From an uncultured Oscillospiraceae bacterium (GTDB taxonomy: Bacteria; Bacillota; Clostridia; Oscillospirales; Acutalibacteraceae): a DNA stretch of 50,415 bases. The notes beneath the pieces were generated by a model. The model saw only the letters and a list, made by a program, of their open reading frames with translations. It was not told the origin of the DNA and did not search any database. The stretch lies in the NCBI GenBank assembly GCA_948471205.1, contig CAOKRT010000011.1, positions 1 to 50,415 of the forward strand, given 5' to 3'. A program made the position numbers and the translations under genes. Shown here one piece after another: positions 35,553-42,130 of this stretch. Every line of letters starts with the position of its first letter. The first letter of the stretch is position 1.

Positions 35553-36217
35553 TCAGTTTTCCCCCTTTCACATGTAGTAAATTTTTTGTAATAAAAGCGT
35601 TGATTATGGTCTTCAACAAAGGTTTTTACAACATTTATCCGACCTGTACAAACGCTACTATAACCATTAGCAAATGCCCATTTATACACATCTGTATAGC
35701 GTACTATGGTCTTATAACTTTCGATATATCCCAATATCTTGCTTAACTGCAAGTCTTTAGGTTCATTTATTAACTTTTCTTTTGCAGAGCCTGCGAGTGT
35801 ACCAACAAAATCAACAGTATCATATGTATACTTACCTGCACCGCTGTGCTTACCCCAATGGAGCATATACTCTGCATACTGCACAAAGCTACTATCAAGA
35901 AAATCTATCAAGTGTGCTTCAATGTTCAATTCTTCGGCAACAGCTTTGATATACCGAGGATTTGGAAAACGCACTATAAAATGATAATGGTCTTTTTTTA
36001 AATCCCCCGCTTGATGTATCACTTCCCCTGTTTCCTTATCGAGTTTATCCTCTGTATAAGTATCTTTATCGTGAAGAATTCCAAGGGATGAATACTGATA
36101 GCTTGTTAATTTCAGGTACGCAAGGCTATGGTCTGTATTTTCGGGATAGAGCAACAAGACAAAATCTCTTGCCCTATCTTTTTCTCTGACCTTATTTCGC
36201 TTCTTGCGTGCTGGCAT
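35549..36217 (-). CDS. rep: Rolling-circle replication initiator, pMV158/Rep_2 type
   Basis: 222 residues. HUH metal motif in KDHYHFIVRFP at about residue 77-87, and the catalytic tyrosine region VQYAEYMLHWGKHSGAGKYTYD at about 110-132 (written split: VQYAEYMLHW, GKHSGAGKYTYD), matching RepB of streptococcal plasmid pMV158. An N-terminal basic stretch (MPARKKRNKVREKDRARD) probably binds DNA. It should nick the viral strand at TACTACG/A found at 37106-37113 on the minus strand. It overlaps the 61-residue gene upstream by 26 bp, implying coupled translation. Rep_2 initiators are best known from plasmids; here one serves a filamentous phage. Confidence 0.88.
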   Translation of the reverse strand: MPARKKRNKVREKDRARDFVLLLYPENTDHSLAYLKLTSYQYSSLGILHDKDTYTEDKLDKETGEVIHQAGDLKKDHYHFIVRFPNPRYIKAVAEELNIEAHLIDFLDSSFVQYAEYMLHWGKHSGAGKYTYDTVDFVGTLAGSAKEKLINEPKDLQLSKILGYIESYKTIVRYTDVYKWAFANGYSSVCTGRINVVKTFVEDHNQRFYYKKFTTCERGKTE

Positions 36218-36377
36218 TGATTTTATTAATATATTTCACGCAACGATGATACATATATTTTGAATATGAAGTATCGTCACAATGTTCTTTTTCAAATTCA
36301 ATATTATTAAAAAAATGCCATTTTAAAATATTTAATAATAAATCAATTTCCATTAAATCTTCTTTATTAAATTCCAT
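36192..36377 (-). CDS. First small gene of the phage operon
   Basis: 61 residues, ATG 36377 with GGTAGG 8 bp before it. Acidic helical protein (EDLMEIDLLLNILKWHFF, EFEKEHCDD) with no membrane or signal segment. It is read from the operator-controlled promoter at 36430-36458 and overlaps rep by 26 bp. Function unknown; its place recalls small copy-control proteins in front of rolling-circle rep genes (CopG in pMV158), but it has no CopG-like ribbon-helix-helix sequence. Confidence 0.65.
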   Translation of the reverse strand: MEFNKEDLMEIDLLLNILKWHFFNNIEFEKEHCDDTSYSKYMYHRCVKYINKINASTQEAK

Positions 36378-36409
36378 AACAATTACCTACCTTAATCAAT
36401 TTTACTTGT

Positions 36410-36471
36410 AGACCATTCGGTCTATATTTATTATAGACCATATGGTCTGTTTTGTCAAGACCATATGGTCT
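36410..36471. promoter_or_regulatory. Three 14-bp operators of the phage repressor
   Basis: AGACCATTCGGTCT at 36410-36423, AGACCATATGGTCT at 36435-36448 and again at 36458-36471. The start-to-start distances are 25 and 23 bp, roughly two DNA turns, so dimers would sit on one face. They overlap the -35, spacer and start point of the leftward promoter. Confidence 0.88.
36430..36458 (-). promoter_or_regulatory. Main leftward phage promoter
   Basis: Perfect consensus TTGACA (36458-36453), 17-bp spacer, TATAAT (36435-36430) on the minus strand, with an operator inside the spacer. A TTGTCA on the plus strand (36452-36457) overlaps the same -35 and may serve the divergent repressor gene. Confidence 0.9.
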
Positions 36472-36505
36472 AATTTGATAAAATAATTTTTAGAGGTGAT
36501 TTATA

Positions 36506-36727
36506 ATGAAAACGAGATTAAGAGATTTAAGAGAAGATAACGATTTAACACAAGAACAAGCCGCAATAATCGGATGTATTAGTAAAAAATCATATGAAAG
36601 ATATGAAAACGGTGTTAGAGATATACCGCTTGAAATAATAATAAAATATGCTGAATTTTATAATACATCAATAGACTACATAGCATTATTAACTAATGCC
36701 AACAAACCATATCCAAAAAAAATATAG
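36506..36727 (+). CDS. Cro/CI-type (XRE) phage repressor
   Basis: 73 residues. Helix-turn-helix near residues 15-40 (LTQEQAAIIGCISKKSYERY) followed by IPLEIIIKYAEFYNTSIDYI, the XRE layout; no extra sensor or protease-sensitive domain. Divergent from the rep operon, 34 bp from the nearest of three operators, so it should repress phage genes and probably itself. Ribosome site AGAGGTGA. It is the only phage gene pair, with the next one, on the plus strand. Confidence 0.88.
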   Translation: MKTRLRDLREDNDLTQEQAAIIGCISKKSYERYENGVRDIPLEIIIKYAEFYNTSIDYIALLTNANKPYPKKI

Positions 36728-36738
36728 GAGTGAACAAA

Positions 36739-36975
36739 ATGAAAGAATGCGATAAAATAAACAAATTATTACTTTATATTGAAGATAATTATTATAAATT
36801 ATCATTTACAAGATTAATGATATATGCAAATAACAACAATTTAATTGATACACTAAAAAAATACGATAAATTATTCATAAAAGCATTTGAAGATATGTAT
36901 ATAGAAAAAGACACAGAAAGATGGTCAAAAGAACAAGAAGAATGGGAAGATAAAATTTTAGAAACCTTTAACTAA
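36739..36975 (+). CDS. Small acidic protein after the repressor
   Basis: 78 residues from ATG 36739, 8 bp after AGGAG; a GTG nine bases earlier is too close to that site. Helical, many Lys/Glu/Asn, with WSKEQEEWEDKILETF at the end. Starts 12 bp after the repressor stop, so it is expressed with it in the lysogen. Function unknown; genes expressed with the repressor in prophages are often exclusion or defence genes, but nothing in the sequence shows this. Confidence 0.65.
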   Translation: MKECDKINKLLLYIEDNYYKLSFTRLMIYANNNNLIDTLKKYDKLFIKAFEDMYIEKDTERWSKEQEEWEDKILETFN

Positions 36976-36994
36976 AGTAAATATATTTTTTTTT

Positions 36995-37095
36995 TGCACA
37001 ATAGCACAATCAGAAAAATTTGATTGTGCAGATTTTTCGCTTGTTTTTTAGCTTATTTATGCGGAATTTTGAGAGCATGCACAATGGCACAATCA
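36995..37095. repeat. Two direct repeats, probable Rep-binding region
   Basis: TGCACAATAGCACAATCA at 36995-37012 and TGCACAATGGCACAATCA at 37078-37095, 17 of 18 identical. Each contains the half-repeat GCACAAT twice. The first also pairs with TGATTGTGC at 37021-37029 (9-bp stem), which may end the upstream plus-strand gene. In pMV158, RepB binds direct repeats downstream of the nick site on the nicked strand; these have the same placement. Confidence 0.75.
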
Positions 37096-37156
37096 ATGCG
37101 AATAGTCGTAGTACACCCCGAAGGGCTAAAGCCCAGCGGGGCTATTCGCATTGATT
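37091..37156 (-). other. Double-strand origin hairpin with pMV158-type nick site
   Basis: Outer stem of 15 bp (37091-37105 with 37142-37156, AATCAATGCGAATAG), inner stem CCCCG/CGGGG (37116-37120, 37137-37141), tip GGGCT/AGCCC (37123-37127, 37130-37134). The only asymmetric part is a 10-nt bulge at 37106-37115, which on the minus strand reads TGTACTACGA. TACTACG/A is the nick sequence of pMV158-family RepB; the cut would fall between 37107 and 37106. The nicked strand is the coding strand, as for Ff viral strand. The hairpin may also serve as packaging signal. Confidence 0.85.
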
Positions 37157-37473
37157 TCAAACAACAACAAAAAAGAGCATTGAAATATTGAAAACTCTGC
37201 GAGTTTCCAACATTCCAACACTCACGAATCGACCCCCGAAGCTACACGAAAACTTTTCACTTGCATTCAAAATTCTTAACGCTATTTGCCATTGAAAACC
37301 CTGATGGGTTTACAACAGCAAAAGCCAAATTTTGAACACAGCGCAAAAGCGTTTTCTTTCCGCTTCTCCCCCTTGTCGCAGGGTGTACACGATATGAAAC
37401 TAATAATTATAAAAAAGGCGCTACCGTGGGAAACAGTAACACCTTTAAAGCTATGTACTTTTATAAGACACTA
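37157..37473. other. Rest of the phage intergenic region
   Basis: No credible gene. Small hairpins: AAACTC/GAGTTT (37192-37197, 37201-37206) and AAACCC/GGGTTT (37296-37301, 37306-37311), plus GC-richer patches near 37230 and 37370-37390. This is where the complementary-strand origin and packaging signal would be expected; neither can be assigned by sequence alone. Confidence 0.5.
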
Positions 37474-37515
37474 TTTATTTTGTATAATTGTATCAAGTTT
37501 TTTATCTGCTGTCAA
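37474..37515. repeat. attR: right copy of the 42-bp direct repeat
   Basis: Identical to 31290-31331. It carries the same minus-strand promoter: TTGACA at 37515-37510, 17-bp spacer, TACAAT at 37492-37487, here firing leftward into the phage origin region. The repeat ends exactly at the -35 hexamer. Confidence 0.9.
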
Positions 37516-37625
37516 CTCCCTACAAGCCCCTATTTGCTTCTATATATCGCAGGTAATCAACAACACATATTTGTTAAATTATTCAAAACAAAAAACAGAT
37601 TAAAGCAATCAGACATATAAAATCA

Positions 37626-37846
37626 TCAGTCATTATCAACACTATTGAATTTCAAAATCTGTTGTATATCGGCTCTTATGTCCTTAAAGCACTGTAAACG
37701 CTCTTTTGCTATAATTTCCTCTAACAAATCCAAGCTATCCAATTCCCACCGTCATAGCGGTATGAACAGTCTTTCACAGCTTCTTCAAGCCGTTCTTCTG
37801 CACAATAAAAATACTGCATTAAGCTGATATTTTCTTTTTTCTTCAA
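37626..37846 (-). pseudogene. Frameshifted relative of the last prophage gene
   Basis: A TTG start at 37846 gives KKKENISLMQYFYCAEERLE and DCSYRYDGG, then the frame is lost near 37741-37750 and continues in another frame as LDSLDLLEEIIAKERLQCF to a TGA at 37626. The intact prophage gene at 31328-31543 aligns along the whole length (DCSYRY, LLEEIIAKE), so one base was lost or gained here. It lies outside attR in the same orientation, evidence of an older related element. Confidence 0.8.
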
Positions 37847-37849
37847 GAT

Positions 37850-38080
37850 TTAATCACCTACCAAATCATCAAAAGCATTAATTATAGCAATAAAATCACC
37901 ATTAATGGACTTTAAGAAAAACAGAAAATTTAAGGAAAATGACTCGAAATCATCCTCTGCAAAATCCCACAAATAACCATCAACAGAGCATAAAAATTTA
38001 TACTTTGAATATAAATTTTCAAAATCATTTTTTAATGAATCAATCGCACATTTTTTTACTGTGTTATTCTTTTTAGACAT
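37850..38080 (-). CDS. Small protein of the flanking relic
   Basis: 76 residues, ATG 38080 with GAAAGGAT upstream. Acidic, aromatic-rich second half (DFAEDDFESFSLNFLFFLKSI), basic start (MSKKNNTVKKC). No signal peptide. The frameshifted gene follows directly (its TTG start is 4 bp after this stop), so both were one operon. No relative is seen inside the prophage and no function is recognised. Confidence 0.6.
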   Translation of the reverse strand: MSKKNNTVKKCAIDSLKNDFENLYSKYKFLCSVDGYLWDFAEDDFESFSLNFLFFLKSINGDFIAIINAFDDLVGD

Positions 38081-38228
38081 ACTTCACTATCCTTTCAAAT
38101 AAATCAATTAAACACTTGAAATATGCCCCTATTTGCCGTATAATAGATTTACAGCATTAGGGACCCACTCCCTTGTGTTTGTTGTTAAAGGCATTGTGTG
38201 GCTTTTTGTCGGGTTACACAATGTCTTT

Positions 38229-38405
38229 TTATTTGTCAATTTCCGACTTTACCAAATTAACACCCTTAATAATAACATCTGTTCTTGTTAAATTTAATTT
38301 ATCAGAACATTCCTTTATCAATTCTGACTCATTTTTTGATATTCTGATATTCAGATTAATATTTCTTGGGTTTTCTTTTGGTGGTCTGCCTGTTCGTGGG
38401 CTCAT
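38229..38405 (-). CDS. Ribbon-helix-helix transcriptional regulator
   Basis: 58 residues, ATG 38405 after GAGGTG. Starts MSPRTGRPPKENPR, then the RHH strand NINLNIRISKNE and two helices (ELIKECSDKLNL, TRTDVIIKGVNLV). The same form is common on plasmids, integrative elements and phages as small Arc/CopG-like repressors. A 20-bp perfect inverted repeat at 38417-38464 is directly upstream and is its likely operator. A plus-strand frame over the same DNA is a shadow. Confidence 0.85.
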   Translation of the reverse strand: MSPRTGRPPKENPRNINLNIRISKNESELIKECSDKLNLTRTDVIIKGVNLVKSEIDK

Positions 38406-38416
38406 TAAAACACCTC

Positions 38417-38464
38417 ACTTTCTGCCCTTGCAATAATATAATAATTATTGCAAGGGCAGAAAGT
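38417..38464. promoter_or_regulatory. 20-bp perfect inverted repeat, operator of the RHH gene
   Basis: Left arm 38417-38436 (ACTTTCTGCCCTTGCAATAA) pairs with 38445-38464 around an 8-nt AT centre. It begins 3 bases upstream of the RHH ribosome site, so a bound repressor would block transcription of that gene; its own promoter -10 probably lies in the AT centre. Confidence 0.75.
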
Positions 38465-38526
38465 CAATAGGTAAAATAAAAAACTGTAAATTTTTTCAAA
38501 TCTACAGTCAATCAAATATTCACAAC

Positions 38527-38546
38527 TTTTCCAGATATCTGGAAAA
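38527..38546. repeat. Perfect 20-bp palindrome downstream of radA
   Basis: TTTTCCAGATATCTGGAAAA, with no spacer, lies 90 bp after the radA stop. With no loop it is unlikely to be a terminator. It may be a protein-binding site. A weaker dyad ACTGTA/TACAGT lies just left of it (about 38482-38508). Confidence 0.6.
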
Positions 38547-38635
38547 TCATCTTCACCTGACAAAGAATTTATAGTTTTATAATTTGACGAAAAATCCTAT
38601 ATACATAGAAATTAAAAACTTTTGATATGAATATT

Positions 38636-40012
38636 TTATTCTTCTGTCAAAGCCCTGAAGGCATCGCGGATTGTTCTTACAGGCACAATATCTGCATTTA
38701 CTTTAAGTTCTTTCGATAAGCCCTTATAATTATGAAACGGAATAATACACCTTTCAAAACCAAGCCTGCAGGCTTCATTCACACGCTGTTCGCAGTTGCT
38801 GACTGCACGGATTTCTCCCGCAAGCCCGATTTCTCCGAAAGCGATAACCTTTTCATTTACAGGCATATCCTTGAGTGATGAAACAAGCGCCATGGCAACA
38901 GTTAAATCCGCAGAAGGCTCGTCCAGCCTTAAACCGCCGACAACATTAATATAGGTATCCATATTATTAAAGTAATACCCTGCCCTTTTTTCAAGCACAG
39001 CCAATATCATAGCCATTCTGTTATAATCAAAACCCGTGCTCATTCTTCTTGGTGTGCCGAAGCCGGTTGCGGTTACAAGCCCCTGTACTTCGGCAAGAAT
39101 AGGTCTTGAACCCTCCATAACACAGGCTACGCAGGTGCCGCTTGTGTTTTTCGGTCGGCCCGAAAGCATAAGAAGCGACGGATTTTCAACTTCCTGCAGC
39201 CCGTTCTGCAGCATTTCAAATACACCTATTTCGTTTGTAGAACCGAAACGGTTTTTTACACCCCTTAAAATTCTGTAGGAATAGTTGCGTTCCCCTTCAA
39301 AATAAAGAACCGTATCCACAATATGTTCCAGTACCTTTGGTCCGGCTATAGCGCCGTCCTTATTTACATGACCGACAATAAAAATAGGAATACCGAAGGA
39401 TTTGGCGGTGTGCATAAAAATATTTGTGCATTCTCTTACCTGTGTTACAGAACCCGCCGAAGAGGAACATTCATCATAAATCATAGTCTGAATAGAATCA
39501 ATAATCACAACATCCGGCTTTTCTGTTCTGATTGTTTCAATAATTGCGCCAACATCTGTCTGCGCAAGAACAGCTAGATTTTCCGTATACACACCAAGTC
39601 TGTTTGCACGCAGCTTAATCTGGCTGGCGGATTCTTCACCGCTGACATAAAGAACATATTTATTTTTCCCAAGATATTCACAAATTTGAAGCAGAATCGT
39701 TGATTTTCCGATGCCGGGATCGCCGCTGATTAAAACAAGACTGCCAAGCACAATTCCGCCGCCGAGAACACGGTCAAATTCATGAATGCCGGTGGATATT
39801 CTTTTTTCTACATCCCCTGTAATATCATGCAGTCTCATAACCTTCTGAACGGAAGAAAGCGGCTTTCTTGCAAAGCCTCCCTTTCCTGATGAAGCGGATG
39901 AAATTTCCTCATTCATTGTATTCCACTGCCCACATTCAGGGCATTTTCCATACCATTTTCCGCTTTCAAAGCCGCATTCACTGCACACATAAACTGATTT
40001 TGATTTAGCCAT
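38636..40012 (-). CDS. radA: DNA repair protein RadA (Sms)
   Basis: 458 residues, full length. Zinc finger C10-x2-C13 and C24-x2-C27, Walker A GDPGIGKST, the RadA-specific VKNRFGSTNE motif, and the C-terminal Lon-like domain (GGLRLDEPSADLTVAMAL). RadA is a helicase that extends recombination joints during repair and transformation. The start follows AAGGAA 6 bp after the cwlD stop, so both are co-transcribed. Confidence 0.96.
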   Translation of the reverse strand: MAKSKSVYVCSECGFESGKWYGKCPECGQWNTMNEEISSASSGKGGFARKPLSSVQKVMRLHDITGDVEKRISTGIHEFDRVLGGGIVLGSLVLISGDPGIGKSTILLQICEYLGKNKYVLYVSGEESASQIKLRANRLGVYTENLAVLAQTDVGAIIETIRTEKPDVVIIDSIQTMIYDECSSSAGSVTQVRECTNIFMHTAKSFGIPIFIVGHVNKDGAIAGPKVLEHIVDTVLYFEGERNYSYRILRGVKNRFGSTNEIGVFEMLQNGLQEVENPSLLMLSGRPKNTSGTCVACVMEGSRPILAEVQGLVTATGFGTPRRMSTGFDYNRMAMILAVLEKRAGYYFNNMDTYINVVGGLRLDEPSADLTVAMALVSSLKDMPVNEKVIAFGEIGLAGEIRAVSNCEQRVNEACRLGFERCIIPFHNYKGLSKELKVNADIVPVRTIRDAFRALTEE

Positions 40013-40018
40013 AATTTG

Positions 40019-40711
40019 TTATTCCTTATTCATATAAGTATTTATACCCATTGTAATTGTATAAGCCAACTGTTTCTGATAGTCATCTGTTTTCAATTTA
40101 TTATTTTCTTCATAATTGCTCATAAAGCCGCATTCAACCATCACAGACGGCACTTTTGCTTTATACAATATGTAATAATTACTGTCCGAAACTTTATTTA
40201 ATCTTTGATTTTCAGGCTGCAGAAACAGCTTGCTGATACTCAGAATACTGTTGGCAAGAAATTCGCTGGAAAGCTCATTCGGTGTATACCACACCTGCAT
40301 TCCCCATTCTGATGTGTCTGCAAAATGATTCTGATGTATAGATACAAGAATTGCATTGTTGATTTCATTTACAAAATCCAGTCTGTTATATAAATCAGAT
40401 CGGTTTTTATTGGAGCCTGCCGGATAATATTCTGTATCTTCATTTCGGATCGTATAACAGTTTACACCGCAGAACATAAGAAAATCATACAAATTCAGAA
40501 CAATTCCGAGATTTATATCCTTTTCAAGCGTACCGTCTGCCGCAACTGTGCCGGCATCTTTTCCGCCGTGCCCGGCATCCAGCACAATGCTGTAAGCGCT
40601 TTTTATGTAATTGGAATGAACAGCATTCGTTTTTTCAAACAATGCATTGATGCCGAAGCAAGAAATTAAAGTGAAAACAAAAACCAAAATAATTATCAGT
40701 GTTCTTTTCAT
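40019..40711 (-). CDS. cwlD: Germination-specific N-acetylmuramoyl-L-alanine amidase CwlD
   Basis: 230 residues. N-terminal membrane/signal segment (TLIIILVFVFTLISCFGI), then an Amidase_3 domain: zinc ligands in DAGHGGKDAG, EKDINL, VSIHQNH and the catalytic Glu in VMVECGFMSN. CwlD helps to make muramic lactam in spore cortex. It precedes radA. A spore gene here supports an endospore former. Confidence 0.88.
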   Translation of the reverse strand: MKRTLIIILVFVFTLISCFGINALFEKTNAVHSNYIKSAYSIVLDAGHGGKDAGTVAADGTLEKDINLGIVLNLYDFLMFCGVNCYTIRNEDTEYYPAGSNKNRSDLYNRLDFVNEINNAILVSIHQNHFADTSEWGMQVWYTPNELSSEFLANSILSISKLFLQPENQRLNKVSDSNYYILYKAKVPSVMVECGFMSNYEENNKLKTDDYQKQLAYTITMGINTYMNKE

Positions 40712-40849
40712 AAAATCACCAATAATACTTATGTTTCATTATATAATATATTGCATATTATCGCAATAAAATATTGCAAAATTATTTGCATAGGGATATA
40801 ATTGTGTTCATACATATTAAACTTATAAATCTATTTTGCAGGTGATATT

Positions 40850-41812
40850 ATGAAAGCTGTTATTCTTGATTCTTATACCACAAATCCGGGCGATTTAAGC
40901 TGGAATTTTTTAAATAAATACGCTGATGAAGTGATTATTTATGAAAGAACTGCGGCTGAGGATATTATCCCGCGTGCCAAAGGCGCACAGATTCTGATTA
41001 TAAATAAAACCGTTTTGGGAAGAAATGAACTTGAAGCACTGGCACCCGAATTAAAATATATCGGTCTGCAGTCTACAGGTTACAATGTGGTTGATTTGAA
41101 AACGGCATCCGAAAACGGAATTACAGTATGCAATATTCCTGCCTATTCTACAAATGCAGTGGCACAGCAGGTTTTTGCATTTATTCTGCATTTTGCAAAC
41201 AGAATTGATTTGCACTCACAATCCGTGCATAACGGTGACTGGTGCTCCTGTCCCGATTTCTGTTATTGGAAAGCGCCGCTTTCCGAACTCAGCGGAAAAG
41301 TGCTGGGCATAATCGGTTTTGGCTCTATCGGCTCAAAAACCGCACAAATCGGAGAAGCATTCGGAATGAAAATACTTGTGCATTCCAGAACAAAAAAAGA
41401 TTTAAGTAAATTCAAAAATGCTGAAAATACGGATTTGGATACACTGTTTTCAACCGCAGATTATATAACCTGCCACTGCCCTCTTACCGAAGAAACAACC
41501 GGACTTATAAATGATGAAAATATTTCAAAAATGAAGAAAACGGCAGTGCTGATAAATACATCAAGAGGTCCTGTTGTTGATGAAAACGCACTTGCGATGG
41601 CACTCAACAGCGGTAGAATCGGCGGTGCGGCTGTGGATGTACTGAGTACCGAGCCTGCAAAATGCAGCAATCCTTTGCTTTCGGCAAAAAACTGTGTAAT
41701 TACGCCGCATATTGCATGGGCCGCCAAGGAAACCCGTGCAAGGCTTATAGGCATTCTTGAAGAAAATCTGAAATGCTATCTTGCCGGAAATCCACAAAAT
41801 AAAGTGAATTAA
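40850..41812 (+). CDS. D-isomer 2-hydroxyacid dehydrogenase
   Basis: 320 residues. NAD site GFGSIGSKTAQIGEAFG, Arg in NTSRGPVVDE, and the catalytic His in TPHIAWAAKETR; the Glu between is in VLSTEPA. This is the hydroxypyruvate/glycerate dehydrogenase-like branch of the family. Its substrate is not certain. ATG follows CAGGTGATATT. A tRNA pair follows on its own promoter. Confidence 0.9.
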   Translation: MKAVILDSYTTNPGDLSWNFLNKYADEVIIYERTAAEDIIPRAKGAQILIINKTVLGRNELEALAPELKYIGLQSTGYNVVDLKTASENGITVCNIPAYSTNAVAQQVFAFILHFANRIDLHSQSVHNGDWCSCPDFCYWKAPLSELSGKVLGIIGFGSIGSKTAQIGEAFGMKILVHSRTKKDLSKFKNAENTDLDTLFSTADYITCHCPLTEETTGLINDENISKMKKTAVLINTSRGPVVDENALAMALNSGRIGGAAVDVLSTEPAKCSNPLLSAKNCVITPHIAWAAKETRARLIGILEENLKCYLAGNPQNKVN

Positions 41813-41815
41813 ATA

Positions 41816-41844
41816 TTGACATTTTTATTAATTTAATGTATTAT
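41816..41844 (+). promoter_or_regulatory. tRNA promoter
   Basis: TTGACA (41816-41821), 17-bp spacer, TATTAT (41839-41844), ending 12 bp before the first tRNA. Confidence 0.8.
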
Positions 41845-41856
41845 ATTGATTGTTCC

Positions 41857-41943
41857 GCTGGTGTGGCGAAATCGGCAGACGCAAGGGACTTAAAATCCCT
41901 CGGTAGCAATACCGTACCGGTTCAAGTCCGGTCACCAGCACCA
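41857..41943 (+). tRNA. tRNA-Leu (UAA)
   Basis: 87 nt with encoded CCA. Acceptor GCTGGTG/CACCAGC, long variable arm as in class II tRNA, anticodon TAA in the loop between GGGA and TCCC, T arm GGTTCAAGTCC. Confidence 0.97.
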
Positions 41944-41944
41944 C

Positions 41945-41969
41945 GGGATACCCACCTTTTGGGTATCCC
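41945..41969 (+). terminator. Hairpin between the two tRNA genes
   Basis: GGGATACCC (41945-41953) pairs with GGGTATCCC (41961-41969), followed by TGTTTT. It is either a terminator or a processing signal between the tRNAs. Confidence 0.7.
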
Positions 41970-41986
41970 TGTTTTAAATTGAATAT

Positions 41987-42073
41987 GCCGGTGTGATGGA
42001 ATTGGCAGACGTGCCGGACTCAAAATCCGGTCCTGGCAACAGGGTGCGGGTTCGACCCCCGCCACCGGCACCA
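41987..42073 (+). tRNA. tRNA-Leu (CAA)
   Basis: 87 nt with encoded CCA. Acceptor GCCGGTG/CACCGGC, anticodon CAA between CCGGACT and AATCCGG, long variable arm, T arm GGGTTCGACCC. It reads UUG codons; the pair covers UUA/UUG leucine codons common in AT-rich genomes. Confidence 0.97.
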
Positions 42074-42130
42074 TTTTTTCAGAACTCGAACATAACTTGT
42101 TTGAGTTTATTATTTTTTTAGGGTGGTTTT

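Larger units (their letters stand above)
31290..37515 (-). mobile_element. Integrated filamentous phage (inovirus) prophage
   Basis: Bounded by a 42-bp perfect repeat; the unit is 6184 bp. Main genes run leftward: replication (HUH Rep, possible ssDNA-binding protein), small membrane protein, major coat protein with signal peptide, terminator, Zot-family ATPase, membrane-anchored virion candidates. A divergent repressor and a 500-bp origin region lie at the right end. Zot plus a short coat protein of signal-acidic-membrane-basic layout plus rolling-circle Rep defines inoviruses. There is no integrase, transposase, capsid or terminase gene. Base composition is a little more AT-rich in the regulatory part than in neighbours. 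Confidence 0.92.

Noticed and set aside
36976-37200. CRISPR-like repeats
   Set aside because: There are only two direct repeats with unequal surroundings next to a nick hairpin; this fits a replication origin. No CRISPR array or cas gene was seen in the window.
37286-37603. Plus-strand frames across the phage origin and attR
   Set aside because: They have no ribosome site, run through hairpins and the 42-bp repeat, and have no protein-like composition.
38130-38160. Possible third copy of the att repeat near CCGTATAATAG
   Set aside because: Only a short AT-rich core matches; it is not distinguishable from a promoter -10.
38173-38436. Plus-strand frame of 87 codons
   Set aside because: The minus strand here encodes a clear ribbon-helix-helix protein with a ribosome site; the plus-strand frame is its shadow.
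41857-42073. tRNA-Leu genes as integration site of an element
   Set aside because: No partial tRNA copy or phage gene is seen nearby; both tRNAs are complete with their own promoter.
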